From NCBI RefSeq assembly GCF_046159835.1, contig NZ_JBJXCY010000002.1, positions 1,054,001 to 1,118,000 on the forward strand: 64,000 nucleotides of DNA, given 5' to 3'. Under the pieces are notes generated by a model. It had not been told where the DNA came from. It saw only the letters and a program-made list of their open reading frames with translations, and searched no databases. Numbering within the stretch: the first letter of the stretch is position 1; each line of letters starts with the position of its first letter. Source of the DNA: JACKJK01 sp046159835. Its GTDB lineage: Bacteria; Pseudomonadota; Alphaproteobacteria; Rhizobiales; Tepidamorphaceae. Of this stretch, positions 1 to 8,921 are shown piece by piece. The translations under genes were made by a program, and so were the position numbers.

Positions 1-3000
1 TCCTGCGCGCGGGCCTTCCCTCCGACATCGACGAGCCGCTAGAAGCCGCTGCCGACTATGCGATCTACGTGCGCGACCGCTCGCCAAGCGCGCGCTTCAC
101 CGGCCGCAACTACGTGCTGCCGCGCACCGGCCAAACCGGCGTCCCCGTCGTCAGCGTCAATGCCAGCGAACTCGCCATCGAGATTTTCCGCATCCCCGAG
201 CGCGCGCTGGTCGAGCACGTGCGCGCCGACCGCTTCCTCGAACAGCTTCAGGGCTACGTGCTGGAGGACTTCGAGAACGAAGCTGCCAACCGCATCTGGT
301 CCGGCACCATGCAGACCGAGAACACGCGCAATGCCGACGTGACCACCTCGATCCCCGTGCTGGAAGCCGTCGGACGGCTGGAGCCCGGTGTCTACGTGAT
401 GACCGCCGGCGTGGAAGGCGCGGAGAAGGACAGCTGGGAGCCGCAGGCGACCCAGTGGTTCATCGTCTCCGACCTCGGCCTGACGGCACTGTCCGGCAAT
501 GACGGCATCCACGTGCTGGTGCGTTCGCTGGAAACCGCCGAGCCGGTCTCCGGCGCGACCGTCGATCTCGTCGCCCGCAACAACGAGGTGCTGGCCCGCG
601 CCACCAGCGATGTCTCCGGCAACGTCACCTTCGACGCCGGCCTTGCGCGCGGCAATGGCGCGCTGGCTCCGGGCATGGTCGCGGTGCGCACGCCGGGCGG
701 CGACTTCGGCTTCCTCGACATGACCTCGCAGGCCTTCGACCTGACCGACCGTGGCGTGGAAGGGCGCGCCGCACCCGGCGCGCTCGATGCCTTCCTCTAC
801 ACCGAGCGCGGCGTCTATCGTCCCGGCGAGTTCGTGCAGGTCGGCGCATTGCTGCGCGACGCGCGCGGCGAGGCCGTCTCCAACCTGCCGCTGACACTGG
901 TGACCGAACGCCCGGACGGCGTCGAATATGCCCGCACCCAGCTGCAGTCGAATTCCGCCGGTGGCCGCACCCACGAGGTCGGACTGCTGGCAGACGCCCA
1001 GTCCGGCACCTGGCTGGTGCGCGCCTATGTCGACCCGAAGGGCGATCCCGTCGGCGAGGTGCGTTTCCTCGTCGAGAACTACGTGCCCGAGCGCATCGAG
1101 CTGACGCTGAGCGAACCCGCGACCCAGCCGGACGCGGGCGGCACCGCGCAGATCGGCGTTGACGCGCAATATCTCTACGGCGCCCCCGCCGAGGGCCTCA
1201 CCATTGGTGGCGAGGTCGTGGTGCGCCCGGCCAAGGCCGAACTGCCCGGTCTCGACGGCTTCACCTACGGTATTGACACGGAAGAGGCCCAGCCGGTCGC
1301 GGGTGAACTGCGCACGGCCGCGCAGACCGGCGAAGACGGCACCGCGCAGGTCGATGTGAACCTGCCGACGCTCTACGTCTCGCGTCCGCTGGAAGCCGAT
1401 ATCACTGTGCGCGTCACCGAATCCGGTGGTCGCGCCATCGCCCGCAAGCTGACCGTGCCGCTGCGCCCGCGGGGAGCCGTCATCGCCGTGCGGCCCGTCG
1501 CCAAGGCCGATGCACTGTCGCCCGGCGGCACCGCCGCCTTCGACGTGGCGCTCGCCGCGCCCGACGGCACGCTGCTGCAGCAGGGCCAGGTGCGCTGGGA
1601 AATGCTGCAGGTCGAGCGCGACTGGCAGTGGTACCACTTCAATGGCAACTGGCGCTTCGAGCCGATCGAGCGCACGCGCCGCATCGCGAGCGGCGAGGTT
1701 GCCACCACCGACGATGCGCCGGTGCGCATCGAGACCTCCGTGGAGTGGGGCACGCATCGCCTCGTGCTGCGCAACGCCGACGGCACCATCGAGACCGCCC
1801 ACACCTTCCCGGTCGGTTTTTCCACCGGCGCGCCCGATGCACCCGACACCATGTCCGTTTCGCTCGACCGCGAGTCCGTGGACCCCGGCGAGCGCATCAG
1901 CGTGCGTGTCGCGCCGCGCTTTGCCGGCAAGGTCACCGTCGCGATCATCGGCAACGGCGTGCAGGCCCTGCGCACCATCGATGCCGGCCCCGCCGGGGCC
2001 AGCGTCGATTTCGCAGCCGACGAGGCCTGGGGCACGGGCGCCTACGCGGTCGCCATCGCCCATCGCGGCATCGACGTGCAGGCGCAGCGCATGCCGCAAC
2101 GCGCCATCGGCCTGAAATGGTTCGCGGTTGGCCGCAGCGCGCGCACCATGAACGTCTCGCTGAACGTGCCCGAACGCACCCGCCCGAACACGGCTTTCAG
2201 CGTGCCGGTGCGCATCGCCGGGCTGGATGCGGGCGAACGCGCCTATGTGACGGTCGCCGCCGTCGATGTCGGCATCCTCAATCTCACCCGCTTCGAAAGC
2301 CCCGACCCGGTGAAACACGTTCTCGGGCAGGCGCGGCTTTCTTCCGAGATCCGCGACCTCTACGGCAACCTGATCGACGGCATGCGTGCACCCGCAGGCG
2401 TGTTGCGCTCGGGTGGTGATTCCGCACCGCCGCTGCTCGGCGATTCCCCGCCCGACCAAGAGCCTCTGGCCCTGTTTTCCGGCATCGTCGAGGTCGACAG
2501 CGCCGGACAGGCGAATGTCAGTTTCGAGCTTCCGGCCTTCGACGGCACCATCCGCATCATGGCCGTCGCGTGGACCGCCAAGCGCCTCGGCGCGGCGAGC
2601 GCGGAAGTCGTCGTGCGGGACCCGGTGGTGATGATGCTGACCGCGCCGCGCTTCCTGTCCATCGACGACCAGTCCTCCGTCTCGCTGACGGTGCACAATC
2701 TCGACGGTGCGGGCGGGGCCTATGAACTCGACGTGTCCTCCGGCGGCGCTGCGAACGTGGACGCCAGCGGCATCGAAACGCTCGCCCTGTCGCAGGGTGC
2801 GCGTGAACAGCTGACCCTGCCCGTCACCGCGACCCGAGCCGGCCTTGCCTCCGTGGACGTGACGCTGACCGGACCGGCCGGGACCTTCACCCGCGCGGTG
2901 ACCATTCCCGTCGCGCCCGCGAGCCCGCTGGTGGAACGCTACGTGGTCGAAAACCTGCAACCCGGCGGCAAGCTGACCGTGACCAGCGACCTCGTCGACG

Positions 3001-4457
3001 GTCTCTATTCCGACACCGCGTCGGTCAGCGTGTCCGCCAGCCCGCTGGCGCACACCTTGCGCGGCTTCGACCCGGTCGGACTGGTCAAGGCGCTCGACAT
3101 CTACCCCCATGCCTGTTCGGAACAGCTCGTCAGCCGCGCGCTGCCGCTGCTGTCGCTTAACGCGCTCAACACCGGCTACGCGCTGGGCACCGATGCGGAG
3201 ATCGCCGAACGCGTCGACCGCACCGTCGCGCGCGTGCTGAGCCGGCAAGGCAATTCCGGTGGCTTCGGCCTGTGGCGCTCGGGCGACGACAACCTGTGGC
3301 TCAATGCCTTCGTCACCGACTTCCTGACCCGCGCCCGCGAACGCGGCCACGACGTGCCTTCGTCTGCGCTAACTGCTGCTCTGGACCGCCTGCGCAACGG
3401 CCTCGTCAACGGCATCCGCTACGAGAACGACGAGGCAGGCATCGCTTATGCGGCTTACGTTCTGGCACGCAACGGGCGTCCCGTCGGCAACGATGTGCGC
3501 TACGTGGCGGACACGCGGATCGGCAATTTCACCGAGCCGCTGTCGCAGGGCCACATCGCCGCCGCGCTGACCATGTTCGGTGACGAGACCCGCGCCGCCC
3601 GCGTCTTCGACGTCGCCCTCGACAAGCTCGAAGGCGGCGCGGACGACGCTGCCCGCGACGATTTCGGCACGCGGCTGCGCGACAGTGCCGCCATCCTGAC
3701 GCTGCTGCTGGAAAGCCGTGCGGACCGCGCGGCGATCGAGCGGGCGCGCGGCGAATTGTCACGCGCATGGGAAGGCCGCACCTATACCAGCACGCAGGAA
3801 AAGGCGTGGCTTCTCGCCGCCGCCGACAAGCTGCGCAGCGAGGCTGCCGCGTGGACCTTCAAGGTCGACGGCTCCAACTCGACCGGGCAACTGGCCTACA
3901 CCGTCAGCGCCGATGAACTCGCCGACGCACCGAGCGAGATCATCAACACGAGCGAAAGCCCGGCCACCATCGCGCTGACCGTCGCGGGCCGTCCGCTGGA
4001 ACCGCTTCCCGAGAGCGCCAACGGATACGCCATCACCCGCACGCTCTACACGATGGACGGCGAGCAGATCGACCAGGCCAACGTGCGCCGCAACGACCGG
4101 CTGGTGGTTGTCGTGCGCGTGACGGAGGAAGAGGCGCAAGCCGCTCGCGTGCTCGTCGTCGACTATCTCCCGGCTGGCTTCGAGGCGGAGAACCCGGCGC
4201 TCGTGGACGGTGCCTCGCTGGAAGGCCTGTCATGGCTCAAGCGCGACATGGACCCGGCGCATCTCTCCTTCCGCGATGATCGCGTCGTGGCGGCGTTCGA
4301 CCGCTCGTCCCGCCAGTCAGCCTTCTTCGACGTGGCCTACATCGTGCGCGCCGTGCGCCCGGGCACCTATGCCCACCCGGCCGCAACCGTTGAGGACATG
4401 TACCGGCCGGACCGCTATGGCCGCACGGCCTTCACGACCATGACGGTCAGCGAGTAG
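1..4457 (+). CDS. Bacterial alpha-2-macroglobulin family protein (5' partial)
   Basis: The reading frame is open from the window edge, so the N-terminus with any signal peptide or lipobox lies outside. About 1,484 residues are visible. Bacterial alpha-2-macroglobulins are periplasmic protease traps that covalently capture invading proteases. Visible are repeated beta-rich MG-type domains, including a typical stretch with FLYTERGVYRPGE, and an intact thioester motif CSEQ (nt 3114-3125) in the context YPHACSEQLVSRALP. It is followed by the helical thioester-domain repeats and a C-terminal receptor-binding-like domain. The TAG stop lies 8 nt before the pbpC start, the usual pairing for this family. 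The intact Cys and Gln suggest an active thioester. Family assignment is firm; the exact subclass (YfhM or YfaS type) is not resolved. Confidence 0.93.
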   Translation, partial: LRAGLPSDIDEPLEAAADYAIYVRDRSPSARFTGRNYVLPRTGQTGVPVVSVNASELAIEIFRIPERALVEHVRADRFLEQLQGYVLEDFENEAANRIWSGTMQTENTRNADVTTSIPVLEAVGRLEPGVYVMTAGVEGAEKDSWEPQATQWFIVSDLGLTALSGNDGIHVLVRSLETAEPVSGATVDLVARNNEVLARATSDVSGNVTFDAGLARGNGALAPGMVAVRTPGGDFGFLDMTSQAFDLTDRGVEGRAAPGALDAFLYTERGVYRPGEFVQVGALLRDARGEAVSNLPLTLVTERPDGVEYARTQLQSNSAGGRTHEVGLLADAQSGTWLVRAYVDPKGDPVGEVRFLVENYVPERIELTLSEPATQPDAGGTAQIGVDAQYLYGAPAEGLTIGGEVVVRPAKAELPGLDGFTYGIDTEEAQPVAGELRTAAQTGEDGTAQVDVNLPTLYVSRPLEADITVRVTESGGRAIARKLTVPLRPRGAVIAVRPVAKADALSPGGTAAFDVALAAPDGTLLQQGQVRWEMLQVERDWQWYHFNGNWRFEPIERTRRIASGEVATTDDAPVRIETSVEWGTHRLVLRNADGTIETAHTFPVGFSTGAPDAPDTMSVSLDRESVDPGERISVRVAPRFAGKVTVAIIGNGVQALRTIDAGPAGASVDFAADEAWGTGAYAVAIAHRGIDVQAQRMPQRAIGLKWFAVGRSARTMNVSLNVPERTRPNTAFSVPVRIAGLDAGERAYVTVAAVDVGILNLTRFESPDPVKHVLGQARLSSEIRDLYGNLIDGMRAPAGVLRSGGDSAPPLLGDSPPDQEPLALFSGIVEVDSAGQANVSFELPAFDGTIRIMAVAWTAKRLGAASAEVVVRDPVVMMLTAPRFLSIDDQSSVSLTVHNLDGAGGAYELDVSSGGAANVDASGIETLALSQGAREQLTLPVTATRAGLASVDVTLTGPAGTFTRAVTIPVAPASPLVERYVVENLQPGGKLTVTSDLVDGLYSDTASVSVSASPLAHTLRGFDPVGLVKALDIYPHACSEQLVSRALPLLSLNALNTGYALGTDAEIAERVDRTVARVLSRQGNSGGFGLWRSGDDNLWLNAFVTDFLTRARERGHDVPSSALTAALDRLRNGLVNGIRYENDEAGIAYAAYVLARNGRPVGNDVRYVADTRIGNFTEPLSQGHIAAALTMFGDETRAARVFDVALDKLEGGADDAARDDFGTRLRDSAAILTLLLESRADRAAIERARGELSRAWEGRTYTSTQEKAWLLAAADKLRSEAAAWTFKVDGSNSTGQLAYTVSADELADAPSEIINTSESPATIALTVAGRPLEPLPESANGYAITRTLYTMDGEQIDQANVRRNDRLVVVVRVTEEEAQAARVLVVDYLPAGFEAENPALVDGASLEGLSWLKRDMDPAHLSFRDDRVVAAFDRSSRQSAFFDVAYIVRAVRPGTYAHPAATVEDMYRPDRYGRTAFTTMTVSE

Positions 4458-4465
4458 GACGGCGC

Positions 4466-6640
4466 GTGGCGCGCGTGAGCAAGCCCATGCCGCGAAAACT
4501 GAAGCGAACCGCCATCGCTGCCACCGTCGCCTGCACGCTCGCGGCATGCGCTGCCGGCGGCGGTGCGGCATGGCTGCTGCACACCACGCCGCAGCCATCG
4601 CTGGCTGAACCCGTCACCTCGACCATGGTGGTCGACAGGCGCGGCACGTTGCTCAGTCCGTTCCTCACGCAGACCGGCCACTGGCGTCTGCCCGTCGAAC
4701 TCGACGGGGTGGACCCGGACTACCTGCGCCTGCTGATCGCCTACGAGGACAAGCGCTTCCGCGACCATGCCGGCATCGACTGGAAGGCCGGCCTGCGCGC
4801 CGCGTGGCAGATGTTGCGCAACGGCGAGATCGTATCCGGCGCGTCGACGCTGACCATGCAGGTCGCAAGGCTGGGCAACAGTGCCGCGACCCGCAATGTC
4901 GCGGGCAAGCTCCGGCAGGCGGTGCAGGCGGTGCAACTGGAACGCGCCCTCACCAAGGACGAGATCCTCTCGCGCTACCTGCTGAAGGCACCCTTCGGCG
5001 GCAACATCGAGGGCGTGCGCGCTGCAAGCCTCACATGGTTCGGCAAGGAGCCGCGCCACCTGACACTGGCAGAGGCCGCACTGCTCGTCGCGCTGCCGCA
5101 GTCGCCGGAGGCGCGCCGCCCGGACCGCTACCCGGACCAGGCGCTTGCGGCGCGCGACCGCGTTCTCGACCGGGCGCTGGAAGCCGGCACGTTCAGCCAG
5201 GCGGCCATCGACTATGCTCGCACGCAGGCCGTACCGGACCGCCGCAAGCCGCTGCCGCGCCTCGCCCATATCGCGGCGCAAACCCTTGCCCAGCAGGCAG
5301 CCCCCGGCACCACGATCCGGCTTGCCATCGACGCGCGCCTGCAGAAGAGCCTTGAGCCTGTCGCGCTTGATGCCGCGCGCCGCTGGGGCGAGCGCACCAC
5401 GGCAGCCGTCCTCGTCATCGACAACGCAACCGGCGAGGTGCTGGCCCGCGTCGCCAATGCCGCGCGCGGCAGCACGCAGCGCAAGGGGTCGGTGGACATG
5501 GCGGAAGCCGTCCGTTCCCCCGGCTCCGCCCTCAAGCCGCTGATCTATGCCATGGCCTTCGAGCAGGGCTACGCCCGCCCCGCGACGCGCATTTCCGACA
5601 AGCCGGAGCGCTTCGGCGACTGGACGCCGGAGAACTTCTCCGGAAGCTGGCGCGGCGAGGTCAGCGTGCGCGAAGCCTTGCAGCACTCCCTGAACGTGCC
5701 TGCCGTGATGATGCTGGAGCGCGTCGGCCCGGCAGCCTTCGTGCAGCGCATGACCGAAACCGGTCACCCGGTTCGCCTGCCCGAAGGCACCCGCCCCGGC
5801 CTGCCGGTGGCGCTCGGTGGCGGCGGCGTGACGCTGGGCGACCTCGCCGCGCTCTATGCCGGCATCGCGCGCGGCGGCTTTGCACCGTCGCTGAAACTGC
5901 GGCTTGACGAAATATCTCGCACCAAGCCCGGCAAGCCGGTGACGACGCGCGAAGCCGCGCGGATGATCGCCGCCATCCTTCGCGAGGCCCCGGCACCGGA
6001 CCATGCCGCCAGCGGGCGCATCAGCTTCAAGACCGGCACCTCCTACGGCTACCGCGACGCATGGGCGATCGGCTTTGACGACAAGACCACCATCGCCGTG
6101 TGGATCGGCCGCGCCGACGGTGCCGCTGTCCCCGGCCTCATCGGGCGCGAGGCGGCAGCACCGCTCCTGTTCGATGCCTTTGCCCGCCTTGGCCGCCCGC
6201 TGGAACCTGCCGCGCTTTCTGTCACCGACACGCCGCTCGCGGAACTGCCACTGCCGCTGCAGCGCTTCTCCCGCCCCGGCGCGGAGGACGACCTGCTCGC
6301 CAGCACCCCGCCGCCGAGATTTGCCTATCCGCCCGACGGTGCACGCATCGAACTGTCCGGCGCATCCGGCACGGGCCATGCCGATATACCCGTGCGCATC
6401 GCAGGCGGGGTGCCGCCGTTCACGGTGATGGCGGACGACCAGCCGCTCGCCGCGGGCCAGCAACGCCAACTGATGTGGCAGGCCCCCGGCGCAGGCTTTG
6501 CACGGCTCGTAGTGATCGATTCCACCGGCCGCAGCGCCAATGCGCAGATACGCATTGACGCAGGCCCCATCAATCGCCATGTCAGTTTGATGCCGTCTTC
6601 CGGTTGGGCGCGGAAGACCCGGAACAACAGCCCGGAGTAA
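4466..6640 (+). CDS. pbpC: Penicillin-binding protein 1C
   Basis: Bifunctional peptidoglycan synthase with an N-terminal membrane anchor, 724 residues from a GTG start. ATG at 4487 is an alternative start. The GT51 glycosyltransferase domain shows AYEDKRFRDHAGID and SGASTLTMQVARL. The transpeptidase domain has the active-site serine in SALK (Ser354, Lys357), SLN at 408-410 and KTGT at 522-525. The tail after about residue 620 fits the PBP1C C-terminal domain. It follows the alpha-2-macroglobulin gene by 8 nt, so the two are almost certainly cotranscribed. The accepted view of this pairing is that the macroglobulin guards the periplasm while PBP1C repairs breached wall. The N-terminal LAAC resembles a lipobox, but a transmembrane anchor is the family norm. 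Confidence 0.95.
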   Translation: MARVSKPMPRKLKRTAIAATVACTLAACAAGGGAAWLLHTTPQPSLAEPVTSTMVVDRRGTLLSPFLTQTGHWRLPVELDGVDPDYLRLLIAYEDKRFRDHAGIDWKAGLRAAWQMLRNGEIVSGASTLTMQVARLGNSAATRNVAGKLRQAVQAVQLERALTKDEILSRYLLKAPFGGNIEGVRAASLTWFGKEPRHLTLAEAALLVALPQSPEARRPDRYPDQALAARDRVLDRALEAGTFSQAAIDYARTQAVPDRRKPLPRLAHIAAQTLAQQAAPGTTIRLAIDARLQKSLEPVALDAARRWGERTTAAVLVIDNATGEVLARVANAARGSTQRKGSVDMAEAVRSPGSALKPLIYAMAFEQGYARPATRISDKPERFGDWTPENFSGSWRGEVSVREALQHSLNVPAVMMLERVGPAAFVQRMTETGHPVRLPEGTRPGLPVALGGGGVTLGDLAALYAGIARGGFAPSLKLRLDEISRTKPGKPVTTREAARMIAAILREAPAPDHAASGRISFKTGTSYGYRDAWAIGFDDKTTIAVWIGRADGAAVPGLIGREAAAPLLFDAFARLGRPLEPAALSVTDTPLAELPLPLQRFSRPGAEDDLLASTPPPRFAYPPDGARIELSGASGTGHADIPVRIAGGVPPFTVMADDQPLAAGQQRQLMWQAPGAGFARLVVIDSTGRSANAQIRIDAGPINRHVSLMPSSGWARKTRNNSPE

Positions 6641-6700
6641 GCGGCGGCGCCTTGCACGCGATGCAGGGTTCTTCGGGGGGAATTGGGGGAACCGCGGCCA

Positions 6701-7534
6701 ATGCCAGCGGGAGAATTCAGTCTACGCTTTTGGGGCGTTCGCGGAAGCATCGCGACCTGCGCCCCCGACATCTGCGGCTTCGGCGGCGAGACCATCTGCA
6801 TGGAAGTGACATGCGGTGACCGAACACTCGTCTTTGATGCCGGCAGCGGGGTCCGCCGCCTCGGCAAGGACCTCCTCGCCCGCGACATCGAACTCGTCGA
6901 CCTCTTCATCAGCCATTTCCATTACGACCACGTCGAGGGCCTGCCCTTCTTCGCGCCCATGTACCGGGAAGGCGCGCGCGTGCGCATCCATTCCGGCCAC
7001 GGCGCGCCGCCCGGCGGCACGCGCTCGCTGATCGAGGGCTTCATCGGCCCGCCCTACTTCCCCATCTGCCCCGAGCTGTTCCGCGCCGAGTGGTCCTGCG
7101 CCAACATCGCGCTCGGCGAGGTCCACGACATCGGCGACGACATTTCGCTGGAGACCTTCGCGCTGAACCACCCCGGCGGCGCGACCGGCTACCGCATCAC
7201 CTACGCCGAAAAGTCCATCGCCATCGTCACCGACAACGAACATGTCATCGGCCAGACGGACGACGCGCTCGGCCGCTTCATCTCCGGTGCCGACCTCGTC
7301 ATCTACGACGCGATGTACACCGACGCGGAACTGCCGACCTACGTCGGCTTTGGCCACTCCACCTGGCAGGAGGGCGCGCGGCTCGCCACTGCCTTCAACG
7401 CCGACCAGCTCGCCCTCATCCACCACAGCCCCCACCGCCTCGACACCGAGCTGGAGAACATGGACGCAGACCTCGCCGCCAAGCGCCCCAATTCGTTCTT
7501 CGCCCGGCAGGGCCAGCGAATCGTACTCGCCTGA
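6701..7534 (+). CDS. MBL-fold metallo-hydrolase
   Basis: Cytoplasmic metallo-beta-lactamase-fold hydrolase of 277 residues. I chose ATG 6701 because a purine-rich GGGGGAA lies about 10 nt upstream; an in-frame TTG at 6683 is possible. The N-terminus LRFWGVRGSIATC is typical of the branch related to phosphoribosyl cyclic phosphodiesterases and RNase Z-like enzymes. The zinc motif HFHYDH is at residues 72-77 (His72, His74, Asp76, His77). Further likely ligands sit in NHPGG, VTDNEHV and HHSPHR. The substrate is unknown. It lies downstream of pbpC by 60 nt and upstream of the DoeA-like gene by 67 nt, so it could belong to either transcript. Confidence 0.85.
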   Translation: MPAGEFSLRFWGVRGSIATCAPDICGFGGETICMEVTCGDRTLVFDAGSGVRRLGKDLLARDIELVDLFISHFHYDHVEGLPFFAPMYREGARVRIHSGHGAPPGGTRSLIEGFIGPPYFPICPELFRAEWSCANIALGEVHDIGDDISLETFALNHPGGATGYRITYAEKSIAIVTDNEHVIGQTDDALGRFISGADLVIYDAMYTDAELPTYVGFGHSTWQEGARLATAFNADQLALIHHSPHRLDTELENMDADLAAKRPNSFFARQGQRIVLA

Positions 7535-7601
7535 CGCGCCAACCTCTGGCACCGTGACAACTTGAGACCCGCCACGCGCTGCGTGCGAACTGGAGCAGGC
7601 C

Positions 7602-8783
7602 ATGCCCGATGTCCCGTTGAATTTCTCCCGAGCCGAGTTCGCCGAGCGGCTCGCCCGCGTGCGCTCAACCATGCAGGCGACGGGGATGGAGTGTCTCATC
7701 ATCTCCGACCCGTCGAACATGAACTGGCTCACCGGCTATGACGGCTGGTCGTTCTACGTTCACCAGGCCGTCGTCGTGCCAAGCGAGGGCGAACCCATCT
7801 GGTTCGGGCGCGGGCAGGATGCCAACGGCGCGGTGCGCACCTGCTACATGGACGAGGCCAACATCGTCGGGTACGCCGACCACTACGTGCAGTCGACCGA
7901 ACGCCACCCCATGCAGGAACTCGCCCTCCTTCTCGAGGAGCGCGGGCTTGGCGCCAGCATCATCGGCGCGGAGATGGACAATTACTGGTTCTCCGCCAAG
8001 GCCTTCGCCGTGCTGGTGCACGGCTTGCCCAATGCCCGCTTCGCCGACGTGACGGGGCTGGTGAACTGGCAGCGCGCCATCAAGAGCGACCAGGAAATCG
8101 CCTACATGCGCAACGCCGCGCGGATCGTGGAGCGCATGCACGCGCGCATCCGCGACGTCGCCGTCCCCGGCATGCGCAAGTGCGACCTCGTCGCGGACAT
8201 CTATGACGCCGGCCTGCGCCATGCCGACGGTGTCGGCGGCGATTACCCGGCCATCGTGCCGCTGCTGCCCTCGGGCACCGATGCCGCAGCCCCGCACCTG
8301 ACGTGGGACGATGAACCCATGCGCGACGGCGAAGGCACGTTCTTCGAGATCGCCGGCTGCTACAAGCGCTACCACTGCCCGCTGTCGCGCACGATGTGGT
8401 TCGGCAAACCGCCCGCCCACGTGGCCGATGCCCAGAAGGCCGTGCTGGAAGGGCTGGATGCGGGGCTGGAGGCCGCGCGCGCCGGCAACACCTGCGAGGA
8501 TATCGCTTCAGCCTTCTTCGGCGTGCTGAAGAAGAGCGGCATCGAGAAGAACAACCGCACCGGCTACCCGATCGGCGTGTCCTATCCGCCCGATTGGGGC
8601 GAGCGCACCATGAGCCTGCGCATGGGTGACCGCTCCGAACTGAAGCCCGGCATGACCTTCCATTTCATGACCGGCCTGTGGATGGACAACTGGGGTCTGG
8701 AGACCACCGAATCCATCCTCATCACGGACGGTGCGGCGGAGTGCCTGTCCTCCGTGCCGCGCGATATCGTCGTGAAGGACTGA
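7602..8783 (+). CDS. doeA: M24-family hydrolase, probable ectoine hydrolase
   Basis: A 393-residue protein with the creatinase/prolidase fold: an N-terminal creatinase-like domain (about 1-160) and a C-terminal pita-bread domain. Segments such as NMNWLTGYDGWSFYVHQ, GRGQDANGA, MDNYWFSAKAF and GGDYPAIVPLLPSG match what I know of DoeA/EutD ectoine hydrolases, which open the ectoine ring to N-acetyl-diaminobutyrates. The usual partners (doeB deacetylase, doeC, doeD, Lrp-type regulator) are not adjacent. The function therefore rests on the protein itself, and a related M24 amidinohydrolase or Xaa-Pro peptidase remains possible. The next gene concerns another compatible solute, glucosylglycerate, which fits an osmolyte theme. 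Confidence 0.75.
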   Translation: MPDVPLNFSRAEFAERLARVRSTMQATGMECLIISDPSNMNWLTGYDGWSFYVHQAVVVPSEGEPIWFGRGQDANGAVRTCYMDEANIVGYADHYVQSTERHPMQELALLLEERGLGASIIGAEMDNYWFSAKAFAVLVHGLPNARFADVTGLVNWQRAIKSDQEIAYMRNAARIVERMHARIRDVAVPGMRKCDLVADIYDAGLRHADGVGGDYPAIVPLLPSGTDAAAPHLTWDDEPMRDGEGTFFEIAGCYKRYHCPLSRTMWFGKPPAHVADAQKAVLEGLDAGLEAARAGNTCEDIASAFFGVLKKSGIEKNNRTGYPIGVSYPPDWGERTMSLRMGDRSELKPGMTFHFMTGLWMDNWGLETTESILITDGAAECLSSVPRDIVVKD

Positions 8784-8921
8784 ACGAAACGAGGACCGTT
8801 TCCCACCGGCTGCGGCGAAATTGCCTGAAAATCGGGCGTGAAAAATTGCGTCTGACGCTTTATCCCCTGCGTCACGTCATGTTCACGGTTCGCCCGCCCC
8901 ATCCGGAAAGCGCTTGGTTTG

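Noticed and set aside
39..3350. A very long minus-strand open frame opposite the alpha-2-macroglobulin gene, and similar long antisense frames opposite pbpC, gpgS/gpgP, ureC, atpD and lpd
   Set aside because: They lie fully opposite well-conserved genes, have low-complexity Arg/Gly/His/Asp-rich translations and follow from high-GC codon bias.
4520..4580. Lipoprotein signal in PBP1C (LAAC)
   Set aside because: PBP1C proteins are anchored by a transmembrane helix, and the hydrophobic stretch continues past the cysteine.
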